Shown here in pieces: positions 6,667-15,320 of a DNA stretch of 17,037 bases (its first letter is position 1; every line of letters begins with the position of its first letter). The DNA is taken from the NCBI GenBank assembly GCA_026984595.1, contig JALSRW010000155.1, positions 1 through 17,037 on the forward strand, in the 5' to 3' direction. Origin of the DNA: Alphaproteobacteria bacterium. Its GTDB lineage: Bacteria; Pseudomonadota; Alphaproteobacteria; Geminicoccales; Geminicoccaceae. The translations under genes were made by a program, and so were the position numbers. The notes beneath the pieces are model-generated. The model was not told where the DNA came from, made no database searches, and was given only the letters and a program-made list of their open reading frames with translations.

Positions 6667-6694
6667 TTGTCTTGCGACTTCGTTAAATTAGAAT
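6667..6694 (+). promoter_or_regulatory. Candidate promoter for puuD-guaD-transaminase
   Basis: TTGTCT (6667-6672), 16 bases, TAGAAT (6689-6694) inside the AT-rich block. Both boxes are imperfect. Transcription would begin near 6701. Confidence 0.3.
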
Positions 6695-6712
6695 ACGGGC
6701 CTGTTTATACAA
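6685..6712 (-). promoter_or_regulatory. Candidate promoter for the xre gene
   Basis: On the minus strand TTGTAT (6707-6712), 16 bases, TAATTT (6685-6690). Its -10 overlaps the spacer and -10 of the plus-strand candidate, so the two would exclude each other. Boxes are imperfect. Confidence 0.3.
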
Positions 6713-6913
6713 CCGTTGGCTATTCGCGTGAAGGTAGTTGTGCCACGGCCGATGCGTACCCAAGGGTAGCGGCATGCCGGGCAACCCGCGGTTCGCACGA
6801 GCAAAAAACCGGAAGGCGCGCGCCGTCGCCCGTCCCGTCCGCGATTGCACCCCCGCCGGCCTGGCGCGCTTGTCAGGGGCGGATCGTCTGGCCAGGATGG
6901 CGCCGCACGCATC

Positions 6914-6920
6914 GAGGGAG
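6914..6920 (+). promoter_or_regulatory. Ribosome binding site of puuD
   Basis: GAGGGAG nine bases before the GTG at 6930. It lies downstream of the in-frame ATG at 6897 and so favours the GTG start. Confidence 0.6.
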
Positions 6921-6929
6921 CCCTGCCAG

Positions 6930-8120
6930 GTGGATTCCGTCCTTCTCGAATGGTCGAGCCTGATCCTGCGCTGGCTGCACGTGATCGCGGCCATGGCCTG
7001 GATCGGCACCTCGTTCTACTTCATCGCCCTCGACGCCGGTCTGCAACGGCGGCCGGCGCTGCCCGAGGGGGTCGCCGGCGAGGCCTGGCAGGTGCATGGC
7101 GGCGGCTTCTACCGGATGTGGAAATACACCGTCGCCCCACCGGAGCTGCCGGAAAAGCTGACCTGGTTCATGTGGGAGGCCTATACCACCTGGATCAGTG
7201 GCTTCCTGCTGATGCTCGCCTACTACTACTGGAACGCCGAGCTGTTGCTGGTCGATCCGGCGGTGCTCGATCTGTCGGCGGCGGTGGCCATCGGCACCAG
7301 CATCGCCGTGCTGGTAGTGGGGTATCTCTCGTACGAGACGTTGTGCCGCTCGCCGCTTGGGCGCAGCGACCTCCGGCTGGCGGCGGTCGGCAGCCTGCTG
7401 ATCGTGCTCGTCGCCTGGCTGTTGTCGCAAATCTTCAGCGGCCGGGCCGCGGTGTTCCATCTGGGAGCGCTGCTGGGAACCATCATGGCCGCCAATGTCG
7501 GCCATGTGATCATTCCCAACCAGCGCAAGGTGGTGGCCGCACTGATCGCCGGCAGGGATCCCGATCCCGTTCTCGGACGCCAGGCCAAGCAGCGTTCCCT
7601 GCACAACAACTATCTCACTCTGCCGGTGGTGTTCTTCATGATCGCCAACCATTATCCGCTGGTGTTCGCCACCGGCCGGGTGTGGCTGGTGGCGGCGCTC
7701 GTGCTGCTGGCGGGCTTTTCGGTGCGTCATTTCTTCAACGCCCGGCATCGCGGCGAGCGCGGTTCCTGGTGGAGCTGGGCGACGGCCGCGCTGGCGATGG
7801 CCGCTCTCGCCTGGCTCACCCTGCCGCAGGCGGCGGCGCGCAACGACGCGCCGGCCGATGCGGACCTTTCGGCCCTGGCCCGGGAGATCGTCGAGACCCG
7901 CTGCAGCATGTGTCATTCCGCCGAGCCGGTCTGGGAGGGGATCGTCGTCCCGCCCCGGGGCGTGCGCTTCGACGATCCGCGCCTGCTGCGTCTGCAGGCA
8001 CAGCGGATCGCGCTGCAGGCGGTGTGGACGCGGGCCATGCCGCCCGCCAATGTCACCGGGATGACCGAGCAGGAGCGGGCGCTGCTCGGACGCTGGGCGG
8101 CAGGTGAGATAGGCCGGTGA
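6930..8120 (+). CDS. puuD: Membrane-bound urate hydroxylase PuuD with C-terminal cytochrome c motif
   Basis: A 396-residue inner-membrane protein matching PuuD, the membrane urate oxidase of many proteobacteria that turns urate into 5-hydroxyisourate and passes electrons to its own cytochrome c and the respiratory chain rather than making peroxide. About eight hydrophobic helices are visible (from ILRWLHVIAAMAWIGTSFYF near residue 12 to WATAALAMAALAWL near 285), with histidines in RWLH, VFHLG and NVGHVIIPNQRK as likely cofactor ligands or active-site residues. The periplasmic tail has the heme motif CSMCH (325-329) and a probable axial Met in RAMPP (M370). The GTG start is preferred for its ribosome site; an ATG 11 codons upstream would add MAPHASREPCQ. 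guaD overlaps its stop by four bases. Assignment is firm by overall pattern. Confidence 0.93.
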   Translation: MDSVLLEWSSLILRWLHVIAAMAWIGTSFYFIALDAGLQRRPALPEGVAGEAWQVHGGGFYRMWKYTVAPPELPEKLTWFMWEAYTTWISGFLLMLAYYYWNAELLLVDPAVLDLSAAVAIGTSIAVLVVGYLSYETLCRSPLGRSDLRLAAVGSLLIVLVAWLLSQIFSGRAAVFHLGALLGTIMAANVGHVIIPNQRKVVAALIAGRDPDPVLGRQAKQRSLHNNYLTLPVVFFMIANHYPLVFATGRVWLVAALVLLAGFSVRHFFNARHRGERGSWWSWATAALAMAALAWLTLPQAAARNDAPADADLSALAREIVETRCSMCHSAEPVWEGIVVPPRGVRFDDPRLLRLQAQRIALQAVWTRAMPPANVTGMTEQERALLGRWAAGEIGR

Positions 8121-9472
8121 AACGCGCCGCCTCGCACCGCTGCACGGCCCTCAGAGGGCGGATCCTCCATGCCCTCGGCGATCCCGCGGAGGAGGGCACG
8201 GCGGCGATCGAGGATATCGCCGACGGGCTGCTGCTGATCGAAGACGGCAGGATCGCCGCCCTCGGTCCGGCCGATACGTTGCGCGAGGCGCTCGGAGAGG
8301 GCGTGGTTTGTCATGATTTCTCCGGCCGGCTGATCCTGCCCGGCTTCATCGATGCCCATGTCCACTATCCCCAGACCCGCGTGGTGGCGGCCCACGGAAT
8401 CGATCTCCTCGACTGGCTGGCGCGCCACACCTTCCCCGCCGAGGCGGCATTCGCGGATCCCGAGCATGCGCGCAGCAGCGCCCGGTTCTTTCTCGACGAA
8501 CTGCTCCGAAACGGCACCACCGGGGCCGCCGTCTACTGCACGATCCATCCCGGCTCGGTGGACGCATTGTGCGAGGAAGCGCTGGCCCGCGGCATGCGGA
8601 TCGTCACCGGCAAGGTGATGATGGATCGAAACGCGCCGCCCGATCTGCGTGACGATGCCGAGAGCGGCTATCGCGAGAGCAAGGCCCTGATCGCGCGCTG
8701 GCACGGGCGCGGTCGCCTCGCTTATGCTGTCACCCCACGCTTCGCCGTCACCTCCAGCGAGGCCCAGCTCGAGGCGGCGGGGGCGCTGTTGCGCGAACAT
8801 GCGGGCCTCTATCTGCAGACCCATCTGGCCGAGCAGCGCTCGGAGATCGCCACCGTAGGGCGGCTCTTCCCCTGGGCCGAGAGTTACACCGCGGTCTACG
8901 ACCGGTTCGGGCTCCTGGGCCCCCGCTCGCTGTTCGGACATTGCATCCATCTCGGCGAGGCGGAGCTGCGGCGCCTCTGGGAGACCGCTTCGGTGGCCGC
9001 GCTCTGCCCCACCTCCAACAGCTTCCTCGGCAGCGGTCTCGTCGATCTCGAGGCGCTCCGCGACCGCCGACGCCCGGTGCGTACGGCGCTGGCCACCGAT
9101 ATCGGCGGCGGCACCAGCTATTCCATGCTGCAGACCATGGCCGAGCTCTACAAGGTGACGAGGCTCCGGGGCGGGAACGCCGACCCCGCCGGTCTTTTCT
9201 ACATGGCGACACTGGGCAATGCGCGGGCGCTCGGTCTCGAAGGAGAGATCGGCAATCTCACCCCCGGATCCATCGCCGATGTGGTGGTCCTCGATCCGCG
9301 ACGGCGGCCGGCGCTCGCGCACCGTCTGGAGGCGGGGGCCGCGGAAGCAGTGTCGGAGCTGCTGCTGGCACTCGCCATCCTCGGCGACGAGCGGATCGTG
9401 GAAGCCACCTTCGTCGCCGGGCGCCCCCTTTACGCCTGCCCGGGGAGTGGCGTAAGCGTCGTGCAGCCATAG
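8117..9472 (+). CDS. guaD: Guanine deaminase GuaD
   Basis: A 451-residue amidohydrolase that deaminates guanine to xanthine plus ammonia. Zinc-site residues are in place: H81 and H83 in PGFIDAHVHYPQ, H236 with the catalytic E239 in QTHLAEQ, H275 in GHCIHL, and D328 in ATDIGGGTS. The guanine-binding PRFAVTS (207-213) is characteristic of guanine deaminase and separates it from atrazine and cytosine deaminase relatives. The GTG start shares GTGA with the puuD stop, so translation is coupled; the length is typical. No signal peptide is present. With puuD it covers two steps of purine breakdown; the xanthine dehydrogenase step between them must be encoded outside this window. Confidence 0.94.
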   Translation: MKRAASHRCTALRGRILHALGDPAEEGTAAIEDIADGLLLIEDGRIAALGPADTLREALGEGVVCHDFSGRLILPGFIDAHVHYPQTRVVAAHGIDLLDWLARHTFPAEAAFADPEHARSSARFFLDELLRNGTTGAAVYCTIHPGSVDALCEEALARGMRIVTGKVMMDRNAPPDLRDDAESGYRESKALIARWHGRGRLAYAVTPRFAVTSSEAQLEAAGALLREHAGLYLQTHLAEQRSEIATVGRLFPWAESYTAVYDRFGLLGPRSLFGHCIHLGEAELRRLWETASVAALCPTSNSFLGSGLVDLEALRDRRRPVRTALATDIGGGTSYSMLQTMAELYKVTRLRGGNADPAGLFYMATLGNARALGLEGEIGNLTPGSIADVVVLDPRRRPALAHRLEAGAAEAVSELLLALAILGDERIVEATFVAGRPLYACPGSGVSVVQP

Positions 9473-9543
9473 CGAAATGGCCCGCGCCCATGGCCGCCCC
9501 TCCGGTGGCGGGAGCGTGTGGCGAAAAGCGGGGGAGAGCCGTC

Positions 9544-10887
9544 ATGCCGACCGAGCAACTGGCCCAGGCGCCGAACGATCTCGAACCGTTCTGGATGCCG
9601 TTCACGCCCAACCGGCATTTCAAGAAGGAGCCGCGGCTGATCAGCGCGGCCGAGGGGCTGCATTATCTGACCCCCGACGGCCGCCGGATCCTCGACAGTT
9701 CCGCCGGTCTCTGGTGCTGCAATGCGGGCCACGCACCGCGGCGGGTGGTGGAGGCGGTGCGCCGTCAGATCGGCGAGCTCGATTTCGCCCCCTCCTTCCA
9801 GTTCGGCCATCCCCACGCCTTCGAGCTGGCGGCCAGGCTGCGCGATCTCTTCCCCGGCGATCTCGACTACGCCTTCTTCACCAATTCGGGATCGGAGTCG
9901 GTCGATACCGCGCTCAAGCTCGCGCTCTGCTACCAGCGGGTGATCGGCCAGGGCAGCCGCACCCGGGTGATCGGCCGCGAGCGCGGCTATCACGGGGTCG
10001 GCTTCGGCGGCATCTCGGTGGGGGGCATCGGCGCCAACCGCAAATGGTACGGGCCGCTGCTGCCCGGCGTCGATCATCTGCCCCACACGCGGGTGCTCGA
10101 ACACACCGCCTTCTCCCGCGGCCAGCCGCAATGGGGGGCGCATCTGGCGGACGAGCTGGAGCGGATCATCGAGCTCCACGACGCCTCGACCATCGCCGCG
10201 GTGATCGTCGAGCCGGTGGCCGGATCGATCGGCGTCTATCCGCCGCCGGTGGGATATCTCGAGCGGCTGCGGGAGATCACCGAACGGCACGGCATCCTGC
10301 TCATCTTCGACGAGGTGATCACCGCCTTCGGCCGGCTCGGCAAGGGTTCGGCCTCGGAATATTTCGGGGTGCAGCCGGATCTGGTGACCACCGCCAAGGG
10401 GCTCACCGGCGGCACCATTCCGATGGGGGCGGTGATGGCCAGAAAGGCCATCTACGATGCCATCGTCACCGACAACAACGGCCCGGACCACGCCATCGAG
10501 CTGTTCCACGGCTTCACCTATTCGGCGCATCCGGTGGCCAGTGCGGCGGCGCTGGCCGCGCTCGACACCTATCGCGAGGAGCGGCTGTTCGAGAATGCGG
10601 CCGAGTTGGCGCCGCATTTCGAGGAGGCCGTGCATTCCCTGCGGGACTGCCCCAACGTCGTCGACATCCGCAACCTCGGCCTGATGGGCGCCGTCGAGCT
10701 GTCGCCGCGCGAGGGAGCTCCCGGCGCGCGCGGCTACGAGGCCATGGTCCGCGCCTTCTTCGATCACGACATGATGATCCGCATCACCGGCGATACCATC
10801 GCCTTGTCCCCGCCCCTGATCGCGACGCGGGCGGACATCGAGGAGATGGTGGGCAGGCTGCGGGCGATCCTGACCCGTCTCGACTGA
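9544..10887 (+). CDS. Omega-amino acid:pyruvate aminotransferase (beta-alanine-pyruvate transaminase)
   Basis: A 447-residue class III PLP aminotransferase, close to omega-amino acid:pyruvate transaminases (EC 2.6.1.18), which move the amino group of beta-alanine or other omega-amines to pyruvate. Visible marks are WMPFTPNRHFK (17-27), the GLWCCNAGH segment (W57), NSGSES for the PLP phosphate (114-119), GYHGVGFGG (Y149 stacks on PLP), D256 in IFDEVIT, the Schiff-base K285 in TTAKGLTGG, and R413 in MIRITGDT, placed like the substrate-carboxylate arginine of the Pseudomonas enzyme. The ATG at 9544 has GGGGGAG about seven bases ahead. It follows guaD by 71 bases on the same strand and is probably co-transcribed. 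In a purine-breakdown setting it may serve beta-alanine from pyrimidines; the real amine donor is not proven. Confidence 0.9.
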   Translation: MPTEQLAQAPNDLEPFWMPFTPNRHFKKEPRLISAAEGLHYLTPDGRRILDSSAGLWCCNAGHAPRRVVEAVRRQIGELDFAPSFQFGHPHAFELAARLRDLFPGDLDYAFFTNSGSESVDTALKLALCYQRVIGQGSRTRVIGRERGYHGVGFGGISVGGIGANRKWYGPLLPGVDHLPHTRVLEHTAFSRGQPQWGAHLADELERIIELHDASTIAAVIVEPVAGSIGVYPPPVGYLERLREITERHGILLIFDEVITAFGRLGKGSASEYFGVQPDLVTTAKGLTGGTIPMGAVMARKAIYDAIVTDNNGPDHAIELFHGFTYSAHPVASAAALAALDTYREERLFENAAELAPHFEEAVHSLRDCPNVVDIRNLGLMGAVELSPREGAPGARGYEAMVRAFFDHDMMIRITGDTIALSPPLIATRADIEEMVGRLRAILTRLD

Positions 10888-10893
10888 GAACCC

Positions 10894-10908
10894 GAGCCGC
10901 GTCGGCTC
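10894..10908. terminator. Short hairpin between convergent transaminase and cobN genes
   Basis: GAGCCG-CGT-CGGCTC, a perfect 6-bp stem in the 19-base gap, its right arm reaching into the cobN stop codon. It can form in both transcripts, but neither side has a T-run, so it would be at best a weak two-way terminator. Confidence 0.4.
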
Positions 10909-13900
10909 AGCGCCGGCCGGCGCGGATCTCGTCGAGGATCGCCGCCACCCGGTTCCCGCGGGGATGCCAGAGCCCGCGCTCCATCGCCTCGGCGAACCGG
11001 GCCGCCATCTCCTGCAGCGCGTCGGGATTGTTGTCGGCGAGGAAGTCGCGCACCTCGGGATCGAGCAGGTAGGCCTCGAACAGGGCGTCGAAATGATGGT
11101 CCTCGACGAGGCGGGTAGTGGCGGCGAAGGCGAACAGATAATCGACGGTGGCGGCCATCTCGAAGGCTCCCTTGTAGCCGTGCCGCATCACGCCGCGGAT
11201 CCATTTGGGGTTGGCGGCACGGCCCCGGACCACCCGGCCGATCTCCTCCTTGAGACGACGCACCCGCGGCGTCTCGGGACGCGAATGATCGCCGAACAGC
11301 ACTTCCGGTTCGCGACCGGAGAGCTCCGCGGCGGCCGCCACCAGCCCGCCGATGAACTGGTAGTAGTCGTCCGAATCCAGGATGTCGTGCTCGCGATTGT
11401 CCTGGTTGTGGAGCACCAGATCGACCGTTCCGAGCCGTTCCCGCAAGGCACCACCGGCCTCGTCGCCCTCGAGACCGCGCCCGTAGGCGAAGCCGCTCCA
11501 GGCGAGAAAGGCCTCGGCGAGATCGCCGCGGCCGTGCCAGCCGCCTTCGTCGATCAGCGCCTGGAGCCCCGCCCCGTAGGCTCCGGGCATGGAGCCGAAG
11601 AGACGCAGGGTGGCCAGACGCCGCGCCCGCTCGGCGGGAATCCCTTGCGCTTCGAGCTGCGCCCGGCGGGACCTCGCGGCGGCCGCCAGCGGGTTCACTT
11701 CCGGCGGTTCGTCGAGGGATGCGACCGCCCGCACCGCATCGTCGAAGAGCTCCATCTGGGCGGGGAAGGCGTCGCGGAAAAAGCCCGAGACCCGCAGCGT
11801 CACATCCACCCGCGGGCGGCCCAGCACCGTCGCCGGAACCACTTCCACCCCGGTCACCCGGTGGCTCGTGGGTTCCCAGACCGGCCGGCAGCCCAGGAGT
11901 GCCAGAGCCTGGGCGAGGTCGTCGCCGCCCGTGCGCATGTTGGCGGTGCCCCAGGCCGACAGCACGAGGCGCCGGGGCCAGTCTCCGTGAGTCTGGGCAT
12001 ACCAGGTCATGACTTCCTCGGCCGCCTTCCAGCCCAGTGCGAAGGCGGTGGGGGTGGGCACCGCGCGGGTATCCACGGCGTAGAAATTGCGCCCGGTGGG
12101 CAGCACATCGGGCCGCCCCCGGGTGGGCGCGCCGCTCGGGCCGGGAGCGACGAAGCGGCCGTCGAGGCCGCAAAGCAATGCAGCCATCTCCGCCTCGCCC
12201 GAACGGTCGAGAGCCGGGGCCAGCCGTTCGCCTACCCAGTGCAGTACGGCGCGGCTTCGCTCCCAATCGGCGGCTGGTGCGAACGCGCCGGCGATCAGGG
12301 CGCGGGCCAGATGTTCGAGCCGCTCGACGGTATCGCCGGTGCTGCGCCAGGGATCGGCGAGGAGATCGGCGAGGACCGACGGCCGCGGTCCCCGCCAGGG
12401 CGCGCCCGGCCGGCAGTCCAGCGGATCGAACTCTCCGAGCCCGAGATCGGCGGCGAGCGCGCGCAGAATCGAGGCGTCCGCCTCCCTGCCGCCCGGGCGC
12501 GGAATGCGGGCGATGGCCGTCAACAGGTCGATCCGCTGCGGGCCTCCCGGTGAGCATCCGAAGATGTGCAGCCCGTCCCGGATCTGCAGTTCCTTGAGCT
12601 CGCAGAGATGGTTGTCGAGGTCCTGCAGCCAGGCCATGGCATCCTCGCCCATCTCCAGCCCGAGATCACGGTCGAGGCCGAGCCGGCGGCTGGTCAGCAG
12701 GATCTCCTCGGCCAGCGGCTCCATGCGCCGCGGATCGAGCTGCGAGGCCTCCCAGTACTCGTCCACCAGCCGCTCCAGCTCGCGCAGCGGTCCGTAGCTC
12801 TCGGCGCGGGTCATCGGCGGCGTCAGATGGTCGAGGATCACCGCCGCCGTCCGCCGCTTGGCCTGGCTGCCCTCGCCGGGATCGTTGACGATGAAGGGAT
12901 AGAGATGGGGCAGGGGACCCAGCACCGCTTCCGGCAGGCAACTCTCCGACAGAGCGAGGGCCTTGCCGGGCAGCCACTCGAGGTTGCCGTGCTTGCCGAG
13001 ATGCACCACCGCATGGCATCCCCAGATCTCGCGCAGCCAGAGATAGAAGGCGAGATAGGCGTGCGGCGGCACCAGGTCGGGGCTGTGATAGGTGGCCGCC
13101 GGATCGATCTGGTAGCCGCGGGCCGGTTGGATGCCGACCATGATGTTGCCGAACGGCAGCAGCGCCAGCGTGAAATCCTCGCCCTCGAGATGGGGATCCG
13201 CCTCGGGCGGTCCCCAGCGCGCATCGATGCGCTCCCGCAGCGCCGCCGGCAGCGTCGCGAACCAGCGCCGATAGTCGCCGAGCGGCAACCGCACGGCGAC
13301 CCTCCTGTCGCCGCGTCCGGCGAGGCGGTTGGTCGGCCCTTCCCGGAGCATGGCCATCAGCGCATTGCCGTCGGCCGGGATGCCGTCGACCGCGTAGCCG
13401 GCCTCGGCGAGTGCCCGCAACACGGCGATGCAGCTTTCGGGGGTGTCCAGGCCGACCCCGTTGGCGAGGCGTCCGTCGCGGTTCGGATAGTTGGCGAGCA
13501 GCAGGGCGATGCGCCGTTCGGCAGGAGGAGTGCGAGCCAGCCGCACCCAGGACGCGGCCAGCCCGGCCGTGAATTCGATCCGGTCGGCCAGCGGAGCGTA
13601 GCGCATCAGCGGGCATTCGGTGGCCGGATCGACCTTCGCCAGCTCCTTGAAGGCAACGGCACGCGACAGGATACGGCCGTCGACCTCGGGCAGGGCCACA
13701 TGCATGGCCAGATCCCGTGGGCCGAGCCCCTGCGGATCGGCCCGCCAGCTTTCCGCATCGCGCGATGCGAACACGAGCTGGAGGACCGGAACACGGAAGC
13801 GCGCGAGCGGTCCGCCCGCGCCGCTACCCGGGCTGCCGGTGGCGAAGGCGGTGGCATTCAGCAGAATCGCCGGCGGATGGGAGGCGAAGAGGACATCGAG

Positions 13901-14647
13901 GCGAGCCTGGACCGTTTCGTCCTTGAGGCTGGTCACGAAGATCGGCAGTGCCGTGAGCCCGCGCGCCTCCAGCGCTTCTACCAGCACCTCGATGGGCGCG
14001 AGGTCGCCGCTCGCGAACAGCGCCCGGTAGAACAGAATGGGAGCGATCGGCCGGCCGCGGGCCAGATGCCGCTGCACCGCATCGGGTTCGAGCAGCCCTT
14101 CTGCCGGAAGCCAGGCGGCGGCGGACGGCAGGGGCATCGGTTCGTGCCATTCGAGATCGTGACCGATCAGGCTCGCCAGATAGCGCAGGCACTGTTCGGC
14201 ATTGGCGATGCCGCCATGGGTCAGATACGCCCAGATACGGGCGGCCGCCGCGGCCTCGACGCTGGTGAGCCGGGCCAGCTCCGGGTCCGGCTTGTCGTCG
14301 CCGGGGAGCACGATGAGCGGAATGCCTTCTTCCGCGCAGGCGGCGGCGATCTGTTCCAGCCCGTAGCTCCAGTAGCTCCTGCCGCCCAGGAGCCGCAACA
14401 GCACGAGCCGCGCCCGCCGCACCGTCTTGTCCAGGTAGAGATCGACCGAATAGGGGTGCGACAGCTTCAGGAAGTTGGCGAGACGCAGGCTCGGAAGATC
14501 CGCATCACAGGCGGCATGGGCGCGGGCGAGACAGCCGAGCTCGGTGTCGGCCGCCGACAGGATCACGATCTCGCCCGGGCTCTGGTCGAGATCGACCGCT
14601 TCCTCGATATCGGTGCCGCTGACGGCGGTGGCACGCAGAAGATGCAT
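10907..14647 (-). CDS. cobN: Cobaltochelatase large subunit CobN
   Basis: A 1246-residue protein, the normal size of CobN, the large subunit of the ATP-dependent chelatase that inserts cobalt into hydrogenobyrinic acid a,c-diamide in the aerobic cobalamin route, with CobS and CobT as partners. The start MHLLRATAVSG...AVDLDQSPGEIVILSAADTELG is typical; the CobN/magnesium-chelatase H-type core carries HLGKHGNLEWLPGK (549-562), with the histidines proposed as metal or porphyrin contacts, followed by the conserved C-terminal parts SAWGTANMRTGGDD and LHNQDNREHDILDSDDYYQF. No frameshift or gap is seen. cobU ends six bases upstream, so the two form an operon; CobS and CobT genes are not in this window. 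ChlH/BchH are relatives, but cobU next door and the N-terminus support CobN. Confidence 0.96.
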   Translation of the reverse strand: MHLLRATAVSGTDIEEAVDLDQSPGEIVILSAADTELGCLARAHAACDADLPSLRLANFLKLSHPYSVDLYLDKTVRRARLVLLRLLGGRSYWSYGLEQIAAACAEEGIPLIVLPGDDKPDPELARLTSVEAAAAARIWAYLTHGGIANAEQCLRYLASLIGHDLEWHEPMPLPSAAAWLPAEGLLEPDAVQRHLARGRPIAPILFYRALFASGDLAPIEVLVEALEARGLTALPIFVTSLKDETVQARLDVLFASHPPAILLNATAFATGSPGSGAGGPLARFRVPVLQLVFASRDAESWRADPQGLGPRDLAMHVALPEVDGRILSRAVAFKELAKVDPATECPLMRYAPLADRIEFTAGLAASWVRLARTPPAERRIALLLANYPNRDGRLANGVGLDTPESCIAVLRALAEAGYAVDGIPADGNALMAMLREGPTNRLAGRGDRRVAVRLPLGDYRRWFATLPAALRERIDARWGPPEADPHLEGEDFTLALLPFGNIMVGIQPARGYQIDPAATYHSPDLVPPHAYLAFYLWLREIWGCHAVVHLGKHGNLEWLPGKALALSESCLPEAVLGPLPHLYPFIVNDPGEGSQAKRRTAAVILDHLTPPMTRAESYGPLRELERLVDEYWEASQLDPRRMEPLAEEILLTSRRLGLDRDLGLEMGEDAMAWLQDLDNHLCELKELQIRDGLHIFGCSPGGPQRIDLLTAIARIPRPGGREADASILRALAADLGLGEFDPLDCRPGAPWRGPRPSVLADLLADPWRSTGDTVERLEHLARALIAGAFAPAADWERSRAVLHWVGERLAPALDRSGEAEMAALLCGLDGRFVAPGPSGAPTRGRPDVLPTGRNFYAVDTRAVPTPTAFALGWKAAEEVMTWYAQTHGDWPRRLVLSAWGTANMRTGGDDLAQALALLGCRPVWEPTSHRVTGVEVVPATVLGRPRVDVTLRVSGFFRDAFPAQMELFDDAVRAVASLDEPPEVNPLAAAARSRRAQLEAQGIPAERARRLATLRLFGSMPGAYGAGLQALIDEGGWHGRGDLAEAFLAWSGFAYGRGLEGDEAGGALRERLGTVDLVLHNQDNREHDILDSDDYYQFIGGLVAAAAELSGREPEVLFGDHSRPETPRVRRLKEEIGRVVRGRAANPKWIRGVMRHGYKGAFEMAATVDYLFAFAATTRLVEDHHFDALFEAYLLDPEVRDFLADNNPDALQEMAARFAEAMERGLWHPRGNRVAAILDEIRAGRR

Positions 14648-14653
14648 CGGTGT

Positions 14654-15193
14654 CTATCGCCCCGGTGCGGGTTTGACGACGAGCGGCAGGCCGGCGACCA
14701 CCAGTTCCACCCGGTCGGCGAGGACCGCGAGCCGCTGGTGCAGTGCCCCGGCATGATCGACGAAACGCCGGCTCAGCGGGTCGCCGGGAACCACCCCGAA
14801 TCCCACCTCGTTCCCGACCAGAACGACCGGACACCGGCGTGCCGCCAGCGCCGCCTCGAATCGTTCGAAGCTGGCGGGGAGATCGGCCTCGGCCATCAGC
14901 AGATTGTTGAGCCACATGCTCGTGCATTCCACCAGCAGGATGCGTCCCGGACGGGATTCCTCGCAGATCGCCTCGGGCAGGGCCAGCGGTACCTCCACCG
15001 TCCGCCAGTCGTCGCCACGCCGGCGGCGATGGGCGGCGATGCGTGCCGCCATCTCGGCATCGAGCGCCCGGGCGGTGGCCAGATAGACGGGCTCCAGCCC
15101 GCTTTCCCGGGCCAGCCGCTCGGCATGGCGGCTCTTGCCCGAGCGCATGCCGCCGAGAACCAGGGTCAGGGAGGGGGCGCCGGTCGGGTTCAT
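14654..15193 (-). CDS. cobU: Adenosylcobinamide kinase / adenosylcobinamide-phosphate guanylyltransferase CobU (CobP)
   Basis: A 179-residue bifunctional enzyme that phosphorylates adenosylcobinamide and then transfers GMP to it, in the late nucleotide-loop assembly of cobalamin. Seen directly: the P-loop GGMRSGKS (14-21), VYLATARA (37-44), RIAAHRRRRGDDWRTVE (51-67) with H55 aligned to the guanylylated histidine of Salmonella CobU (H46), LLVECTSMWLNNLL (86-99), and VGNEVGFGVVP, a strong family motif. The ATG at 15191-15193 was chosen because it leads straight into the P-loop; a TTG 12 codons upstream with a GGAAGA ahead of it is possible. No cobalamin riboswitch was recognised in front. It is the first visible gene of a cobU-cobN unit, divergent from the TerC-family gene. 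Confidence 0.93.
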   Translation of the reverse strand: MNPTGAPSLTLVLGGMRSGKSRHAERLARESGLEPVYLATARALDAEMAARIAAHRRRRGDDWRTVEVPLALPEAICEESRPGRILLVECTSMWLNNLLMAEADLPASFERFEAALAARRCPVVLVGNEVGFGVVPGDPLSRRFVDHAGALHQRLAVLADRVELVVAGLPLVVKPAPGR

Positions 15194-15285
15194 GTCAGGG
15201 CGTTTGGCGCCAGGCGAACCCGAGGTCAATCGGCGATCTTCCGGCGGACGCCGCGGGCGCCGGCCGGGGACTGGCGCCTACGGCT

Positions 15286-15320
15286 GCCTGCGGGTAGGTT
15301 GCGGCGCGGCAACCGCAGGC
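15286..15320 (+). promoter_or_regulatory. Bulged hairpin just upstream of the TerC-family gene
   Basis: GCCTGC (15286-15291) and GGTTGC (15297-15302) pair with GCAACC (15309-15314) and GCAGGC (15315-15320), making 12 pairs with a five-base bulge (GGGTA) on the left and a six-base loop. It ends ten bases before the ATG at 15331, where no clear Shine-Dalgarno is seen. It might act on translation of the gene or be a divergent-promoter operator. Confidence 0.4.

Larger units (their letters stand above)
6541..6929. promoter_or_regulatory. Divergent control region between the xre gene and puuD
   Basis: A 389-base stretch without a convincing gene. It contains, left to right: the xre ribosome site (about 6547-6550), a perfect 9-bp stem-loop (6558-6583), the only AT-rich block of the window (about 6655-6730) with overlapping promoter-like sequences on both strands, a small palindrome TACCC-AA-GGGTA (6757-6768), an 8-base palindrome GGCATGCC (6771-6778), and the puuD ribosome site. 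If the promoter guess is right, puuD has a leader of about 230 bases. Confidence 0.65.

Noticed and set aside
6667..6963. Possible small plus-strand gene in the control region
   Set aside because: No ribosome site, no recognisable domain, and it overlaps promoter-like sequence and the puuD start in another frame.
9473..9543. Terminator between guaD and the transaminase gene
   Set aside because: Only a CCGCC/GGCGG short pairing without a T-run; it does not separate the genes convincingly.
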